Positions 1-7,989 of a stretch of DNA of 64,000 bases are shown one piece after another (position 1 is the first letter of the stretch; every line of letters starts with the position of its first letter). This DNA is from JAWPMT01 sp965227935. GTDB taxonomy: Bacteria; Bacteroidota; Bacteroidia; Cytophagales; Cyclobacteriaceae. The notes beneath the pieces are model-generated. The model did no database searches. It worked only from the letters and a program-made list of their open reading frames with translations, and had not been told where the DNA came from. A program made the position numbers and the translations under genes. Location: positions 372,001 to 436,000 of the forward strand of contig CBDDGS010000043.1 in NCBI GenBank assembly GCA_965227935.1, written 5' to 3'.

Positions 1-1290
1 TACTCTGGGGTGAGTATCTGTTCTTTGTCTGATGATGCCCCCCTCCTTGAATGCTGTTGGACTGGCTTCCCTCAGCGGCGCATCCACCGAACCCGCAATG
101 ACATTGAATGCCGTTGTCAGCTCTCCACTGGGCTTCAAGTCGTAGTATCTACCATGCCAAGAAGGCCGCTCATAGTTACTGGCATAGTGTCTTTCAGCCA
201 ACCAGGGCTCGATCGCATATAAATAGATACCAAAGAGGGCGACGAGACTAAATGCCATCGATACCCCATGCCTGTGCCGCCTGATCTGCTTTTCAATCAG
301 GAAGAAAGACGAAAGACTCAGAGCTGCCAGGACTAGCACACCCAGGATAGTCAGTGTCAATTGCGAAGAAATAAAATTGTAGCCCGCTATCTTCCTCAGT
401 GTCGTGATCACCGGCCAGTGCCAGAGATACAATGAAAATGAGAGCTTCCCAATCTGAACCATCACCTGGTTCTCGAGAAGGGGCCTGGAAATCCCATTGC
501 TACCAGACCAGATGATAAGTACCGTCGCCAAAACAGCTACCAGCGATGGATATCCCAACGTGGAATCGTTCAATGGGAGAAGAAATACCAGAAGCAGCAA
601 GGGAATGCCTATGACCGCCCCGATGGGCTTGTTGTTCAAAAATCTCGCAGGTATGAAAGCCAAGAGACAACCAGCTCCCAATTCCCACATCCGTGTTGGT
701 AAAAGGTAGAACGAAGGCGTCGGCTTGTTCACGACTCCCCAGGTGAAGACCACAAAGCTTGAAACAGTCACGAATATGAGCAGGAAGAGAAAACGTCGCT
801 GTCCTCTCGAAATGAACATCACTGCCATCAATGGATAGAGCAGGTAATATTGCTCTTCAACTGATAGCGACCAGTAGTGAATAAAGGGCGATTCCTCCGA
901 GGGGAGGCCCCAATAATCTCCCGTGTCCTTCCAAAAGAAGATGTTGGCGTAAAACAGGAGGGCCGCCAGCTTTTGGTCGGAAGTAGAGAGAATATCGGGA
1001 CGAAATATGACAAAAGCCTGGATCACTGAGACTGCTAATAGCACGAAAGCAGCAACCGGCAGTATGCGCTTGATTCTCCTGGCCCAGAAGTCTCTAAGAC
1101 GGAAGTTGCCCTCCGCCATTTCCCGAAGAATGATAGATGTGATGAGGAAGCCCGAGATAACGAAAAAGACGTCTACACCGAGATATCCTCCAGGGAGCAA
1201 GGCCTTGTTGGCATGAAAGATGATCACCCCCAAGACGGCTATGCCTCGGAGCCCATCAATCTCAGGTCGGTATTTAAGAGATGCAGACAT
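1..1290 (-). CDS. Acyltransferase-3 family membrane protein (OafA/YrhL-like), truncated at window edge
   Basis: Reading leftwards from the ATG at 1288-1290, the frame stays open for 430 codons to the window edge, so the C-terminus is missing. The N-terminus carries the family signature YRPEIDGLRGIAVL, followed by FHA and GGYLGVDVFFVISGFLIT, then several hydrophobic helices; HYWSLSVEEQYYLLYP and SLYLWHWPV are also typical. Members transfer acetyl or other acyl groups from the cytoplasm to surface polysaccharide, lipid A or peptidoglycan. The last visible part, about 60 residues after the final helix, is soluble. This fits the start of the SGNH-type extracellular domain often fused in this family, but no catalytic motif of that domain is visible. 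It is transcribed away from the permease at 1846. The family call is firm; the substrate is unknown. Confidence 0.9.
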   Translation of the reverse strand, partial: MSASLKYRPEIDGLRGIAVLGVIIFHANKALLPGGYLGVDVFFVISGFLITSIILREMAEGNFRLRDFWARRIKRILPVAAFVLLAVSVIQAFVIFRPDILSTSDQKLAALLFYANIFFWKDTGDYWGLPSEESPFIHYWSLSVEEQYYLLYPLMAVMFISRGQRRFLFLLIFVTVSSFVVFTWGVVNKPTPSFYLLPTRMWELGAGCLLAFIPARFLNNKPIGAVIGIPLLLLVFLLPLNDSTLGYPSLVAVLATVLIIWSGSNGISRPLLENQVMVQIGKLSFSLYLWHWPVITTLRKIAGYNFISSQLTLTILGVLVLAALSLSSFFLIEKQIRRHRHGVSMAFSLVALFGIYLYAIEPWLAERHYASNYERPSWHGRYYDLKPSGELTTAFNVIAGSVDAPLREASPTAFKEGGIIRQRTDTHPRV

Positions 1291-1845
1291 ATAATACCCT
1301 CTTTCCAGGATATGCTGGATTCAATCTAGAATGGTCTGGAAGACTACAGGAATGCGACTCGGACTTGAGCTCTTGGCAACCCCGCGACGTTTATCCTCGA
1401 ACTGGTTGCACTCGTATGACCAGCTAACGCTCCAGACATGCCAAGTGCCATTGATTATTTGTCAATCTAAAGTATCGGAACACTTATACCGTTACAAGTC
1501 AACTTAAGTGAACGGGATTAATTCAATCGTCAGGGGAAGCTTTGGGTTTGCCGACTTGAGCGGCCATTGCCATTGGGGATTTACATGGGGCTGTATTTGC
1601 TCCAACTGGTGAGGTATTTCTACTCTGCAATGTCCACAAGAAGGAAATACCTATAACTACGGACACTACCAAGCCCGGGGAAAAAGCGTTGATCAGATGA
1701 AAAAGCGTAGGGTGTAGATTCCACAGAACGTGGACTGTTGGGTTAGCCGACTTAGGATTGAAAGTCAAACAATGGTATTTCGAGACCATTGTTCCGGACC
1801 ACTAATTGCCCATGTCGACATAATCGCTTAAGTTCCCGCCTGCCA
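1291..1845. other. Intergenic region between divergent acyltransferase and permease genes
   Basis: These 555 bp separate two divergent genes and should hold both promoters. I found no convincing -7 box. A minus-strand reading frame of 88 codons (1523-1789) contains one hydrophobic stretch, but it has no recognisable domain and starts inside the permease leader region, so I do not call it a gene. I saw no tRNA, repeat array or terminator. Confidence 0.5.
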
Positions 1846-3333
1846 ATGGAAGAAACTAACCAACCAACCGGACTGCAACGCTCGATGGGACTGACAGGCC
1901 TTGTCGCCACCGGTGTCTGCTCAATGATGGGCGCATCCATCTATGTGGTACCATTTATGATCCACCGGAGCGTGCCGGGCATTGATGCTTATGTGTTGCC
2001 GGCCTGGCTTTTTGCTGTTCTCCCCGCGCTACTCGCTGCACTTGCCTATGCGTCCCTGGCTTCGGCCATGCCGCGAGCGGGTGGCAGCTACATCTACGCC
2101 AGTCGGGCGCTAAATCCCTACCTCGGTTTTGTAGCTAGCTTCTCGCAGTGGTTTGGCCTGTGTATGGCTATCGGCGTAGTGTCCTACGTCATCGTGCCTT
2201 TCCTACGGGATATGTTCGCGACTGCGGGCATGGCTGAATGGGCAGCTGCTCTTGACACGGGCTCCCTACGTCTGGTGCTTTCCCTGGCATTCCTATGGAT
2301 CTTCGTTTGGATCAATCTCCGCGGGATCAGCCTCTACGAACGGACGTTGATCCCACTTATGGGGCTGATGTTTGCCCTCGGCAGCGTCGTGATCATTGCC
2401 GGCCTCCTTTTCGATCACAAAGATTTCAGTGAGGCGCTGATGGCCTCGGAGGGAACGGCTGCATCCGCTACCAGGTCTTCGCCTTTCAACTTGCAGACTT
2501 TCTTTGCCGCTGGAGCTATCCTTTTCACCAGCTTTATAGGTTTTGATTCGATCGCACAAGCAGGCGGCGAGGCGAGAAACCCAACAAAACTCCTACCCCG
2601 TGCGATCATACTGGCGGTATTGATCGTCATGACGTTTGACTTCTTGTTCACAGCATCAGTGTATCATGCGATCCCATGGAGCTTCGTGGCTGACAAAGCT
2701 GGCAGCCAGGACATCACCGCGCCGGGACTACTGAGCTACCTCCTTTCACCATTCTGGGCGGCCGCTATCATTGCCGGCGCAGCAGTGGCCCTCATCAATG
2801 ACCTTCCCGCAATGATCCTCTCCGTCTCCCGCATGATGTTCGCCTGGGCAGAGGACGGCATCTTCCCAAGAGCCGTCGCCCAAGTCAGCAAAAGTCATCA
2901 TACGCCAACGACCGCCATCGTCCTCAGTGGGACGATGGCCTCCCTGGGAATTCTCGGATGTCACTTCGCCGGCGATTTCTTCCTCGGGATCGACATACTC
3001 GTGACTTCAATGCTGGTCAACTTCTTGCTAATGTGCGTGACGCTATTGTTGATCCCCAGAGGCAATCCTACATTGGCCGGAGCCATCGAAGTCATCAGGA
3101 AGAGGCGTTGGCAATTGGTGATTGCGATTGGAGGGATCCTGCTCCTCGGAAGTTTCCTCCTCGTCCATACCTTGAAAGACTTGCAGTCGGAGATGAGTTG
3201 GTACATGAAGTCGACCTTCATCTGGCTATTCGTCATGATCGTCGCAACCATGATCTACGTCAAGGAGTACCGCCAACTCAAGCGATCAGGCGCCGATCTC
3301 AAGCAGTTGTTCAAAACATTGCCCCCGGAATAA
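1846..3333 (+). CDS. APC superfamily amino acid permease
   Basis: The 495-residue protein has about 12 hydrophobic segments and the APC signature in its first helix (TGVCSMMGASIYVVPF). A second typical motif, PRAGGSYIYASRALNP, follows at the helix 2-3 region. Such carriers exchange or symport amino acids or amines across the inner membrane. The ATG at 1846 is preferred; an upstream TTG at 1789 would add 19 polar residues before the first helix. The stop codon lies 2 bp before the ATG of the aldo/keto reductase-Rid fusion, so the two are almost certainly co-transcribed, which may link the transported compound to reduction or imine chemistry. The exact substrate cannot be read from the sequence. 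Confidence 0.9.
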   Translation: MEETNQPTGLQRSMGLTGLVATGVCSMMGASIYVVPFMIHRSVPGIDAYVLPAWLFAVLPALLAALAYASLASAMPRAGGSYIYASRALNPYLGFVASFSQWFGLCMAIGVVSYVIVPFLRDMFATAGMAEWAAALDTGSLRLVLSLAFLWIFVWINLRGISLYERTLIPLMGLMFALGSVVIIAGLLFDHKDFSEALMASEGTAASATRSSPFNLQTFFAAGAILFTSFIGFDSIAQAGGEARNPTKLLPRAIILAVLIVMTFDFLFTASVYHAIPWSFVADKAGSQDITAPGLLSYLLSPFWAAAIIAGAAVALINDLPAMILSVSRMMFAWAEDGIFPRAVAQVSKSHHTPTTAIVLSGTMASLGILGCHFAGDFFLGIDILVTSMLVNFLLMCVTLLLIPRGNPTLAGAIEVIRKRRWQLVIAIGGILLLGSFLLVHTLKDLQSEMSWYMKSTFIWLFVMIVATMIYVKEYRQLKRSGADLKQLFKTLPPE

Positions 3334-3335
3334 AT

Positions 3336-4784
3336 ATGGAATACACCGATCTCGCTCCTGACCTGAAGATATCACGACTGCTCGTCGGCCTGTGGCAAGT
3401 GGCTGACATGGAAAGACACGGGGAACTACTTGACCCCGCGGAGACGATGTCTTCCATTGCTCCTTACGTTGAAAGTGGGCTGACGACCTTCGACATGGCC
3501 GATCACTACGGTTCCGCTGAAGTACTCACCGGCCACTTTCGTAAACATCACGAGCTCGGACCCAAAGCCCAACTTTTCACCAAATGGGTACCTAAACCAG
3601 GCAAGCTTCAGAAAGAGGAAGTGCGCGATGCCGTTGAACTGGCCCTTCGGCGAATGCAAGGCGAACAACTGGAACTCCTGCAATACCACGCCTGGAACTA
3701 TGCGGACCCCTCGTGGCTTGACCAAATGTTTTGGTTGCAGGAGTTGAAAGACGAGGGCCTCATACGACATCTCGGCGTAACGAACATGGACACCGCGCAC
3801 CTTCGGATGCTTCTAACCAGTGGTATCGAAGTGGTCAGCAACCAGGTTTGTTTTTCGCTGCTCGATCAAAGAGCCGCAAGCGCCATGAGCGACCTGTGCC
3901 AGGAATTTGGCGTGAAGTTGCTAGCCTTCGGCACGTTGGCAGGGGGCTTTCTATCAGAGAAATGGCTCGACACACCTGAGCCGGCTATCGACCAGCTACC
4001 TAGCTGGTCTCTGATGAAATACAAGCGATTCATCGATGAAGCCGGCGGCTGGTCAAAGTTTCAAAACCTGTTGCGTGTTCTTGAGGGTGTCGCCATCAAA
4101 CATCAAGTCACCATCCCCAATGTCGCCACTCGCTACATGCTGGACCAGCCTGCAGTTGGCGGCGTGATTATCGGAGCGCGGTTAGGCCAAAGTCAACACA
4201 TCTCGGACAACCTCAAGATCATGGACCTGAAGCTAGGCGAGGAAAGTAAGGCCGTCATCCAAGAAGCCTTGAATGAAATGACCCCAATTCCGGGTGACTG
4301 CGGTGATGAGTACCGTAAGCCGCCCTTCCTAACTGCGTCCGGCGACCTTAGCCATCACCTCGAAGAGATGCCTCCACCTTATACTATTAGCTCACTACCC
4401 AATGGTGACCTAAAATTGTTAAGCGGGGTTCCCTGGGAAAAGCAATATGGCTACTGCAGGGCCATGCGGAAAGGGAATCGCGTATTGGTGTCAGGTACGA
4501 CCGCATCGCACGGGGAACGACTGATTGGTAGCAATGACCCGGCCGCACAAATGCACTTTGTGATTGACAAGATTGAAGGAGCCATTCAGTCCCTGGGAGG
4601 TCAACTGGAGGACGTCGTACGCACAAGGATCTTCGTGCCACCCGGAGGGAACTGGGAGGCCATCGCGGAGGCCCATGGACAGCGGTTCGGTGACATCCAG
4701 CCAGTGAACACTTTGGTACATGCTGAATTGGTGGGCGATGAGTTCCTGGTGGAGATGGAAGTTGAAGCTATATTGAGTTTTTAG
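3336..4784 (+). CDS. Aldo/keto reductase fused to a C-terminal Rid (YjgF/YER057c)-like domain
   Basis: The N-terminal 330 residues form an aldo/keto reductase barrel. The catalytic tetrad is readable as D53 and Y58 in FDMADHYG, K83 in FTKWVP and H118 in LQYHAW. From about residue 350 a second domain resembles Rid proteins: it has the VSGTTASHGE-like strand, DVVRTRIFV and the closing strand VEMEVEAIL. The arginine that enamine/imine deaminase RidA uses near the end of its fold (VARLPKD region) is replaced by VHAELVGDE, so canonical RidA activity is doubtful. The ATG at 3336 sits 2 bp after the permease stop; a longer frame starting at 2958 is only the shadow of the permease. No cofactor specificity can be assigned. 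Confidence 0.9.
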   Translation: MEYTDLAPDLKISRLLVGLWQVADMERHGELLDPAETMSSIAPYVESGLTTFDMADHYGSAEVLTGHFRKHHELGPKAQLFTKWVPKPGKLQKEEVRDAVELALRRMQGEQLELLQYHAWNYADPSWLDQMFWLQELKDEGLIRHLGVTNMDTAHLRMLLTSGIEVVSNQVCFSLLDQRAASAMSDLCQEFGVKLLAFGTLAGGFLSEKWLDTPEPAIDQLPSWSLMKYKRFIDEAGGWSKFQNLLRVLEGVAIKHQVTIPNVATRYMLDQPAVGGVIIGARLGQSQHISDNLKIMDLKLGEESKAVIQEALNEMTPIPGDCGDEYRKPPFLTASGDLSHHLEEMPPPYTISSLPNGDLKLLSGVPWEKQYGYCRAMRKGNRVLVSGTTASHGERLIGSNDPAAQMHFVIDKIEGAIQSLGGQLEDVVRTRIFVPPGGNWEAIAEAHGQRFGDIQPVNTLVHAELVGDEFLVEMEVEAILSF

Positions 4785-4926
4785 GTGATTGAGTTTTTAG
4801 GTTTATAAGTTCTTCTAGCATCCATAACTAATTAAATATTGCTATTTCAAATAAATAGATAATATTATTAATAGAATAGCACCTATTCATTACATATATT
4901 ACTTCTTTGGATTTCGCAGCCGCTCG

Positions 4927-6879
4927 CTATATCACTGAAAGAAGTAACACCACCGCCATCGATCCCACCAAAATCAACGACCGCGCCCTCTTACAAGGCT
5001 TGTGACGGTAGAGCACCAACATCAAAAGTGCCATCGATAGGACTAACCCCACAACAAATACAGTTGCGTTTGCCGGAGAGATGAATACAACTATCAGGGT
5101 TGTCAAAATAAGGAGCACCCACAAGAGGAGATACCTCAGCAGAGCCAACACAATGTTATTGACGGGCCATCGCCTGAAGGATGCGAACATAATCGAGACA
5201 ATCAGTAGGAAATAGCCGCCTCCTCTTAGGAAGATATATTCCAGGGGTTTCGCCACCAGTGAGGCAATGGTCAGCTTGGGGTTGAAATCTTCCAGGACTT
5301 CCTCGAACCTGTCCTCATCGAGCCTCAACGTGATAAGTCGATCTGCGACTGCTGGCGGAATACCTTCAACTTCCCTCAGCTGTTCGAGGCTGGTATAGAA
5401 CCCTCGTGCCTCCCTGTGTGCAACGATACGCTCTGCCTCATCGGTTTGGAGTCCTACCGTCAAAAGATCCGGCACCTCAGCCGCATTCAGATCGAAAGTG
5501 TAAATCGGGACAGTGACCGCATCAAAGGGGTCAAATACCAACAGCCTGTGCTCATAAGGTTCGACCATTATCCACAAGGGCGGCGGTAGATTATTCGCGT
5601 AGGGTCTATGAAGGGCCTTTTCGAATATCGCATGGACGTCCTCCTTTTCCTCTGGGAATGTCTGCATGTAGCCGTCAATGAAGTCCGCCAGTTGGGACCC
5701 CGAGGAGTTGTTGAATGTGACGTGCTTTTGCATCACCACGAAGTACTTCATGAACTGATTCTGCAGTGGGGTAAACAGTCTGGTCGGTTCCATGCCATCA
5801 AGAAGTGTGGTGTCTTCTAGAAACGGTCGATAGAATTCTGGCTCCTGGTATTGTTCAGCCAATGAACTTATCGTCAGGTGTGTGAAGAATGCACTTACTG
5901 CCCCCTCGGTAGCATGTAGCTGCACGAGGTTTCTTCTATCCTCCGTATTCAGTCTTACGCCACTGTTTCGATAGGTGATCTGATCATTGACGTTAGCAAG
6001 AGCCAGTGTCGCATTTTTGAAGGAGATATCTCCGCTGAAGGCATGCTCATGCCGTTTGTAATCCTCAAACTTCTGGTACCAGCCCAGCATAGAGGCCTTG
6101 TAGTAACCCAATCTCATCGGGAACCGAAAGTCTCGCTCAAAACCCTTTATTGTCTGCTGCGAAGACAAGGCTACCTCTGAGAGGTCCGCTACCGTTCCGT
6201 TGCGGATCTCCTCATTCTCTTCAAGGTGCCTGGATACATTCTCAATGTGCTCGGCAAACCCCTCATTGAACGCCGTTGAATAATCCGTGATCAACGAAAA
6301 GAAATGCATGTTGACACTTCTCGTATTACTGGCAATAGTGTCCTCCGAACAAAGCAAATGGACCAGTACGTGTCCCATTTCATGTGGGTAAAGCTGCGAA
6401 ATGGACATGAGTCTGTCCGCCCCTCCTGTACCCTGCCCAACAGTGATATCAATGTAAGGTGCCTCTTCGAGTAGAAGATGGGATCCACCTTGTGCGAGGG
6501 CAAATCCGAATTTCGCAAAGCCGCCCTGATTCTCCGTCAATGCCAGGTAGGCCGGGTAGATCGTATCTGTTTCACCCAAGTTTTGAAGGTAGATCTGGGC
6601 CAGGAAGTAGACATCCAAAAACTGATGGATGAACGAGTTGGTGACATTCCTCATGGCCAGGTCATAGCGCTCATCAGAGGCATCAAAAAGTTTCATTTCG
6701 GGCAGGCTATCCACCATCTCCCCCGTCGGCTGCAGGAGTACAACCTGCTTCAAATCATTCAGCATCCGGGACGGGCCCTCAATGCCTTGAGCACTTGAGG
6801 GATGACAAAATGTTATAGCGACGACTAAGTAGAAAAGAGGCCGGATGTCGCGACGAGAAAGTGAAAAAATACGCTCCAT
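4927..6879 (-). CDS. Membrane-anchored HExxH metalloprotease-like protein with helix-hairpin-helix motifs
   Basis: This 650-residue protein starts with a signal-like segment (hydrophobic residues 15-25, ending near SSAQG). Residues 166-170 read HEMGH and residues 205-211 read NEGFAEH, a HExxH plus downstream Glu arrangement typical of gluzincin zinc peptidases. Around residues 480-540, two helix-hairpin-helix-like units are visible (LLTVGLQTDEAERIVAHR and LREVEGIPPAVADRLITLR), similar to ComEA-type motifs. About four hydrophobic segments follow (roughly 547-563, 572-595, 600-622 and 634-650). The protease domain and the HhH motifs are therefore probably periplasmic or extracellular and anchored at the C-terminus. 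I do not recognise this architecture as a named family. Neighbours give no clue, and it seems monocistronic. Confidence 0.7.
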   Translation of the reverse strand: MERIFSLSRRDIRPLFYLVVAITFCHPSSAQGIEGPSRMLNDLKQVVLLQPTGEMVDSLPEMKLFDASDERYDLAMRNVTNSFIHQFLDVYFLAQIYLQNLGETDTIYPAYLALTENQGGFAKFGFALAQGGSHLLLEEAPYIDITVGQGTGGADRLMSISQLYPHEMGHVLVHLLCSEDTIASNTRSVNMHFFSLITDYSTAFNEGFAEHIENVSRHLEENEEIRNGTVADLSEVALSSQQTIKGFERDFRFPMRLGYYKASMLGWYQKFEDYKRHEHAFSGDISFKNATLALANVNDQITYRNSGVRLNTEDRRNLVQLHATEGAVSAFFTHLTISSLAEQYQEPEFYRPFLEDTTLLDGMEPTRLFTPLQNQFMKYFVVMQKHVTFNNSSGSQLADFIDGYMQTFPEEKEDVHAIFEKALHRPYANNLPPPLWIMVEPYEHRLLVFDPFDAVTVPIYTFDLNAAEVPDLLTVGLQTDEAERIVAHREARGFYTSLEQLREVEGIPPAVADRLITLRLDEDRFEEVLEDFNPKLTIASLVAKPLEYIFLRGGGYFLLIVSIMFASFRRWPVNNIVLALLRYLLLWVLLILTTLIVVFISPANATVFVVGLVLSMALLMLVLYRHKPCKRARSLILVGSMAVVLLLSVI

Positions 6880-7120
6880 CGGTTAAGTAAAAAGGGTCTA
6901 TTAATTACACTCCTGGACGACCTTGTTTGTTACACCTCACATGAGGTTCCGCCAACGGATACACATGCACTGCCTGAGGACTAATCATTACTTAATATTG
7001 CAAGTAGATCATATGACCTAATTATATAAATGAAATTAAATAATAATATTTACATAATTTCGCAATATCTCGTGATCACTGAAAGAAAGCGATCAGATCT
7101 ATGATGCTCTGGCTTTACAA
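6880..7120. other. AT-rich intergenic region between two minus-strand genes
   Basis: These 241 bp contain an AT-rich core at about 6990-7065. The short copies AATATTGC near 6996 and GCAATAT near 7061 are inverted but about 60 bp apart. The region should contain the promoter of the HExxH protein gene. No gene or terminator could be supported. Confidence 0.4.
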
Positions 7121-7774
7121 TTAGGGTGTATCGACGAGCCTTTCGTAATTCTTATAATCGTCAGTGGCGGTCCACTCTTCATCTGATATGTCCTTCGGCA
7201 TGTCCCACTTGGCAATGAGCATGTGCCCGGGAGGCGTTACGCCTTTGAGTCGCAAATAGACTGCGGCTTTGCCTCGGTGATGCGACTGGTGTTCAAAACC
7301 TTTTTGTGCCAGGCATGACTTGCTACAGGACCACCCGTAGTAGTGGGTTGGTTCATTCAGATCAGGCTCCATTTGGAGGCGCCTGATCATCGCGTCGTAG
7401 CTGTCCATGACAAACGCCATTGCTGCCTCCTTGGACTCCAGATCCGGATTGTTGTAGACATCGTCATAATCACTGCAATCATAGCTTCCCGCAATCATGG
7501 CGGCATATCGATAGTTTACACAGGCGACATGTAAGAACTCGTCCACGAAGGACAGGATCTCCGGAGCAGGCTGGAAATTGTAATGCTCTTCGGGCATTGC
7601 TTCCATGTATTTTCGGGTAAATGTCCTGGCTCGTTCCCAGTCGGAAATGCGATCGCAAACAATCGTTGTCGACGCCTGATCAGCTGAGACGAGTGACGCT
7701 GTGGCTTGCTTTGTCCGGTCGCTTCCACAAGAAATGAAAATACTTACCGCAAGTAGGAGAAAGGAAGGTTTCAT
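7121..7774 (-). CDS. DinB-like superfamily lipoprotein
   Basis: The 217-residue protein begins MKPSFLLLAVSIFISCGSD, a lipoprotein signal with Cys near residue 16. The body matches the DinB/DUF664 four-helix fold: AMPEEHYNFQPAPEILSF, then FLHVACVNYRY and, near the end, HQSHHRGKAAVYLRLKG, which supplies the histidines that bind a metal ion in this family. The same pattern occurs in the paralogue at 57775-58296. Most DinB-fold proteins are cytoplasmic thiol- or metal-dependent enzymes, so a lipid-anchored version is notable. The ATG at 7774 is preferred to one 6 codons upstream because it gives a normal signal peptide. Function is unknown. Confidence 0.8.
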   Translation of the reverse strand: MKPSFLLLAVSIFISCGSDRTKQATASLVSADQASTTIVCDRISDWERARTFTRKYMEAMPEEHYNFQPAPEILSFVDEFLHVACVNYRYAAMIAGSYDCSDYDDVYNNPDLESKEAAMAFVMDSYDAMIRRLQMEPDLNEPTHYYGWSCSKSCLAQKGFEHQSHHRGKAAVYLRLKGVTPPGHMLIAKWDMPKDISDEEWTATDDYKNYERLVDTP

Positions 7775-7892
7775 AATGATGGATTTTACCATAAGGTACT
7801 AAAAGTCAGCGGCATATTGAGATCCACCAATAGCGCGTAAGTAGATGTTCGAGACCGATTCCAAGGGAATAATGCCGATGGCATATTGCCGT

Positions 7893-7923
7893 TTTGCAGG
7901 CTAACAACCCGCAGGTAAGTTTG
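7893..7923 (+). promoter_or_regulatory. Bacteroidota-type primary sigma promoter
   Basis: TTTG at 7893-7896 is followed after 19 nt by TAAGTTTG at 7916-7923, an exact match to the TTTG-N19-21-TAnnTTTG consensus of Bacteroidota promoters. Transcription would start near 7930, about 60 bp before the ATG at 7990 of the serine hydrolase gene. Confidence 0.65.
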
Positions 7924-7989
7924 TATCTTCGCTAAAGTCGAGCGAAGGCCGCCCGAATTTTTTGAATGCTCTACTTACCTCTCTACCTC

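Noticed and set aside
1523..1789. Minus-strand frame of 88 codons with one hydrophobic stretch
   Set aside because: It has no recognisable domain and lies in the divergent promoter region; I treat it as chance.
2958..3335. Long upstream extension of the AKR-Rid frame
   Set aside because: It runs inside the permease gene in another frame and has no aldo/keto reductase similarity; the ATG at 3336 fits the fold start.
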